Position numbers and translations under genes: made by a program. Below, in pieces: positions 5,896 to 8,575 of a stretch of 8,575 bases of DNA (positions are counted from its first letter, which is position 1; the number at the start of each line of letters is the position of its first letter). The notes under the pieces are model-generated. The model did not search any database and was not told the origin of the DNA. It saw only the letters and a list, made by a program, of their open reading frames with translations. The stretch lies in assembly GCA_003529325.1 (NCBI GenBank), contig DPVW01000019.1:1-8575 (forward strand), in the 5' to 3' direction. The stretch is from Candidatus Latescibacterota bacterium. GTDB taxonomy: Bacteria > Latescibacterota > UBA2968 > UBA8231.

Positions 5896-7338
5896 TTGAC
5901 ACACGCGGAGCTCACTGCCCATGAGGCACTTGACCGCCTCGTTGACGGTGATCTCACCTCTGTCGAATTGACGGAGAGTGTCCTGGAGCGCATCGAATCG
6001 ACGGAACCTCGAATCAACGCCTACATCTCCGTCGACGCCGATGGGGCCCTGGCGGCGGCAGCACAACTGGACCGCAGACGCCAGGCGGGTGAACGACTGG
6101 GGCCTCTGGCGGGGATCCCGATGGCGGTCAAAGATGTGATGTGCGTCAACGGCGGACGTACGACTTGTGGTTCCGCCATTCTCGCTGACTACGTAGCGCC
6201 GTACGATGCCACCGCTGTGGCCCGGGTCCGTAGCGCCGACGCCGTCCTGCTGGGCAAGACCAACATGGACGAGTTCGCCATGGGTTCGTCCTGCGAAAAC
6301 TCCCATTTCGGTCCCACTCGAAATCCCGTCGATCCGGAACGTGTCCCCGGCGGGTCCAGTGGCGGTTCCGCCGCTGCCGTCGCCGCCCATGAAGCCACCC
6401 TCGCACTGGGTTCGGACACCGGTGGTTCGGTGCGTCAACCGGCGGGCTACTGCGGTGTCGTCGGTCTCAAACCCACCTATGGCCGAGTCTCGCGGTATGG
6501 CCTTGTCGCCTACGCCTCCTCCCTCGACCAGATAGGACCTGTGGCCCGCGATGTCGAGGACATCGCTCTGCTGTTGGGGGTCGTTGCAGGCCACGATCCA
6601 CGGGACGCAACGTCCGTCGATCGGCCCGTGCCCGACTATCGGGCGAAACTCAATGAGGGGGTCGAGGGTCTACGAGTGGGACTCGCCGGCGAGTTTTTCG
6701 CGGATGGCCTCGATCCGGAGATCCGCTCCGCAACGGAAGCCGCCGCCGAGAAGCTGCGCGACGCAGGTGCGGAATTGGTGGACCTGTCCCTGCCCGTGGC
6801 TGGCCATCCCGATTATTGCGTCGCCTGTTATTACGTCATCGCCATGGCGGAGGCGTCGGCCAACTTGTCCCGTTATGACGGCGTCAAGTATGGTCACCGC
6901 ACCGCCGATGCCACAGACTTGCAGCAGTTATACCATCGCACGCGCAGCGAAGGTTTTGGCGCCGAAGTGAAACGCCGAATCATGCTCGGCACCTACGTGC
7001 TCAGCGCCGGATACTACGATGCCTATTACCGCAAGGCACAGCAGGTACGGACCCTGATTCGTCAGGACTTCGAGACCGCCTTCGAACAGTGCGACCTGCT
7101 ACTGAGCCCTGTAGCGCCGACCACGGCTTTCCGTCTCGGTGCGCAGGTGGATGATCCGCTGACGATGTATTTGAACGATATTTATACCGTTTCCGTGAAT
7201 CTCGCTGGTATTCCGGGCATCTCCGTGCCTGTCGCCGAGGCCGCGGATGGACTGCCGATTGGCGCGCAATTGCTGGCGCGTCCCTTCGAAGAAGAGGTCC
7301 TGCTCCGGGGCGCCCGCGTCCTTGAGCAGTCCACGTGA
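5896..7338 (+). CDS. gatA: Aspartyl/glutamyl-tRNA(Asn/Gln) amidotransferase subunit A
   Basis: GatA is the glutaminase/amidase subunit of GatCAB, which converts Glu-tRNA(Gln), and often Asp-tRNA(Asn), to the amidated forms. The 480-residue product has the amidase-signature catalytic triad Lys79 (in AVKDVM), cis-Ser154 (in GGSSGGSAA) and Ser178 (in GSDTGGSVRQPA). This numbering is identical to that of Staphylococcus aureus GatA as I recall it. The GLKPTYGRVSRYGLVAYASS motif (190-209) and the TYVLSAGYYDAYYRKA segment are GatA-specific. The start is TTG at 5896. It gives the standard ELTAHEALDRL opening, and no better start exists, but the Shine-Dalgarno is poor, so coupling to tatA is likely. 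GatB and GatC are not in the window. Confidence 0.95.
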   Translation: MTHAELTAHEALDRLVDGDLTSVELTESVLERIESTEPRINAYISVDADGALAAAAQLDRRRQAGERLGPLAGIPMAVKDVMCVNGGRTTCGSAILADYVAPYDATAVARVRSADAVLLGKTNMDEFAMGSSCENSHFGPTRNPVDPERVPGGSSGGSAAAVAAHEATLALGSDTGGSVRQPAGYCGVVGLKPTYGRVSRYGLVAYASSLDQIGPVARDVEDIALLLGVVAGHDPRDATSVDRPVPDYRAKLNEGVEGLRVGLAGEFFADGLDPEIRSATEAAAEKLRDAGAELVDLSLPVAGHPDYCVACYYVIAMAEASANLSRYDGVKYGHRTADATDLQQLYHRTRSEGFGAEVKRRIMLGTYVLSAGYYDAYYRKAQQVRTLIRQDFETAFEQCDLLLSPVAPTTAFRLGAQVDDPLTMYLNDIYTVSVNLAGIPGISVPVAEAADGLPIGAQLLARPFEEEVLLRGARVLEQST

Positions 7339-7350
7339 GAGAGAGAGAGA
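7337..7350 (+). repeat. (GA)7 dinucleotide repeat forming the purine-rich ribosome site of the PorV-like gene
   Basis: Seven GA units run from inside the gatA stop codon (TGA 7336-7338) to 7350, 9 nt before the ATG at 7360. The purine stretch provides the only Shine-Dalgarno-like sequence for the downstream gene. It is a simple-sequence tract of the type prone to slippage. Confidence 0.75.
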
Positions 7351-7359
7351 CGATTAGCT

Positions 7360-8292
7360 ATGCGCCTGCTCTGCCGATGCATCCTACTCGCTGGTCTGAT
7401 TTGGGCTGTCGATGACGTCCATGCCCTCAACGACAACGCCGGCACCACAGGTTTCAGCTTTCTCAAGGTAGGCGTCGGTGCCCGCGCGGCGGCCCTCGGT
7501 GGAGCCTATACGGCGATCTCGGGCGATCTGGAGTCAACCGCCTGGAACCCCGCTGGCATCTACGCCGTCAAAGAGCGCGCCACCGCCGTGTCCTTGACCA
7601 GTTATCTCGTCGACACCGAGGCCGGTTTCCTCAGTGTCGGCCTACCTGCAGGGCCGCGAATGTTGGCGCTGAGCGTCAACTACTTCACCTACGGTGAACT
7701 GCAGCGCACCGGGGAGGATGGCCTCGCACAGGGTACGTTCGGTGCCTTCGATGTCGCCACAGGGATTTCCGCAGCGCAACCATTCTGGGGTGATCGATTG
7801 ACTCTGGGTGGTACGGCAAAGTGGATCTACTCCGGTATCGACGACTATGCCGCCGATGCCTGGGCGTTCGATCTGGGGCTACTGGCAAATGGGCCCATCC
7901 CGGGAATGACCCTAGGCGCCTCGATATCGAACCTCGGCGCAGTACGGTCGGGATTTACCAAGGATCATACCGATTCCCTTCCCGTGCTGCTGCGTGCGGG
8001 TATGAGCCACCATCCCGCCCACTTTCCCCTGCCCCTGTTGCTGGCAGTGGATGTGACCATACCGAACGACAATGATCCATACTTCAATTTTGGTGTCGAA
8101 ATTGAGCTTGCAGGCGGTCTGACCTTGCGCCCCGGTTATAGCTTGCAACAATCCGGCCTCGATGGCGACGAAGCCCTTGGGCTGTCGACCGGCGCCGGGT
8201 TGGACCTCAAAGGAATGCGCCTCGACTACGCCTACGCCTCATTTCCCGCCCTTGGCAACGTACATCGAATCAGTCTGAGTGGCCGCATCTAG
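7360..8292 (+). CDS. PorV/PorQ family outer-membrane beta-barrel protein
   Basis: A 310-residue exported protein. Residues 1-22 form a signal peptide (hydrophobic core ILLAGLIWAV, likely cleavage after VHA). The mature N-terminus carries the PorV/PorQ signature: GFSFLKVGVGARAAALGGAY (31-50), followed by a WNPAG motif (62-66). The remainder alternates short amphipathic strands as in FadL-like barrels. It ends in the family-typical LDYAYASFPALGNVHRISLS and a terminal hydrophobic residue. In type IX secretion, PorV is the outer-membrane shuttle that receives cargo from the translocon and PorQ acts in the attachment complex; which role applies here is not decided. It follows gatA by 21 bp and converges on a gene with a type IX-like sorting domain. 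A generic family member outside a working T9SS is possible. Confidence 0.85.
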   Translation: MRLLCRCILLAGLIWAVDDVHALNDNAGTTGFSFLKVGVGARAAALGGAYTAISGDLESTAWNPAGIYAVKERATAVSLTSYLVDTEAGFLSVGLPAGPRMLALSVNYFTYGELQRTGEDGLAQGTFGAFDVATGISAAQPFWGDRLTLGGTAKWIYSGIDDYAADAWAFDLGLLANGPIPGMTLGASISNLGAVRSGFTKDHTDSLPVLLRAGMSHHPAHFPLPLLLAVDVTIPNDNDPYFNFGVEIELAGGLTLRPGYSLQQSGLDGDEALGLSTGAGLDLKGMRLDYAYASFPALGNVHRISLSGRI

Positions 8293-8302
8293 CTGCTAGA
8301 CC

Positions 8303-8575
8303 TCAGCGCGAAAGTACCAACGAACGAACTCGACTTTCGCTGAACGCCTTCAGATGTGCGTAATAAACGCCTGAGGCCACAGGGTCGCCCGCCTGATCCA
8401 GTCCTGTCCAGATGACTTGCTGCGGTCCTGCCGCCAGGACCTGACCATCGATGAGCGTTCGCACAGCCTGGCCGAGCATATTGTATATCTGTAGCCACAC
8501 GGGCCCGGCAGATGGCAGATCAAAGGGCAGAACGACACTGGCATTAAAGGGGGTTAGGGTATGCATCCGACAGAA
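8303..8575 (-). CDS. C-terminal T9SS/FlgD-like sorting domain of a secreted protein (partial, 5' end outside the window)
   Basis: The - strand frame is open from the right edge to a TGA at 8303-8305 and encodes the last 90 residues of a longer protein. They form a compact Ig-like sorting domain. TPFNASVVLPFDLP corresponds to the usual NPFNPSTTIxFxLP. VWLQIYNMLGQAVRTLID corresponds to VxLxVYNxLGQxVxxLVD. The AGPQQVIWTG, DPVASGVYYAHL and final LVLSR strands follow in the canonical order. Such domains (type A sorting domain or FlgD-like) target cargo to type IX secretion, often via PorV. The internal ATG at 8564-8566 falls just before the domain and is unlikely to be the true start. The catalytic or binding part of the protein lies outside the window. 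It ends 10 bp from the PorV-like gene, tail to tail. Confidence 0.82.
   Translation of the reverse strand, partial: FCRMHTLTPFNASVVLPFDLPSAGPVWLQIYNMLGQAVRTLIDGQVLAAGPQQVIWTGLDQAGDPVASGVYYAHLKAFSESRVRSLVLSR

Noticed and set aside
5890..6594. A 234-codon open frame on the - strand across the start of gatA
   Set aside because: It is antisense to a strongly conserved gatA with an intact catalytic triad. No recognisable motif or ribosome site was seen.
8288..8300. Palindrome TCTAG-CTG-CTAGA at the PorV-like stop codon
   Set aside because: The stem is 5 bp, AT-containing and without a T-run. It cannot be called a bidirectional terminator.

Overview
The window is a tightly packed, GC-rich bacterial segment. 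Ten genes read left to right on the + strand, plus the 3' end of an eleventh at the left edge. One partial gene comes in on the - strand at the right edge. Most + strand gaps are 2 to 61 bp, one pair overlaps by 4 bp, and no stretch over about 65 bp lacks a gene, so much of the strand looks like one or a few operons. Start codons are mixed (ATG, GTG, TTG). I see no rRNA, tRNA, CRISPR array, insertion sequence or prophage gene.

The best taxonomic clue is at the right end. A PorV/PorQ-family outer-membrane protein lies next to a convergent gene whose C-terminus is a type IX-secretion/FlgD-like sorting domain. That pairing is typical of the Fibrobacteres-Chlorobi-Bacteroidetes superphylum and allied high-GC candidate phyla (for example Latescibacterota, Zixibacteria or Eisenbacteria-type lineages). 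A high-GC, non-Bacteroidetes member of that assemblage is my inference, not a demonstrated assignment.

Layout. Positions 1-103 hold the 3' end of an unidentified gene. Next come a Xer-type tyrosine recombinase (to 1024), an M50 site-2-type zinc metalloprotease (1031-1672), the ECF-transporter transmembrane subunit EcfT (1677-2501) and the tRNA pseudouridine synthase truA (2498-3301). A short AT-rich gap with a promoter-like pattern and an inverted repeat precedes a one-PDZ HtrA/DegS-type serine protease (3339-4460). This is followed by phosphatidylserine synthase pssA (4522-5241), a small DUF4321-like membrane protein (5277-5561), tatA (5588-5893), gatA (5896-7338) and the PorV/PorQ-like protein (7360-8292). 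The - strand sorting-domain gene ends 10 bp beyond.

The genes fall into two themes. One is core information processing: Xer recombination, tRNA pseudouridylation and Glu/Asp-tRNA amidation. The other is envelope biogenesis and quality control: two proteases, phospholipid synthesis, Tat export, an ECF importer subunit and type IX-like secretion. Several encode single subunits of complexes whose partners are not here (EcfT without EcfA/S, TatA without TatC, GatA without GatB/C). The oddest gene is the Xer recombinase, which has substitutions at two of six catalytic positions and no ordinary start codon where the N-terminal domain should begin.
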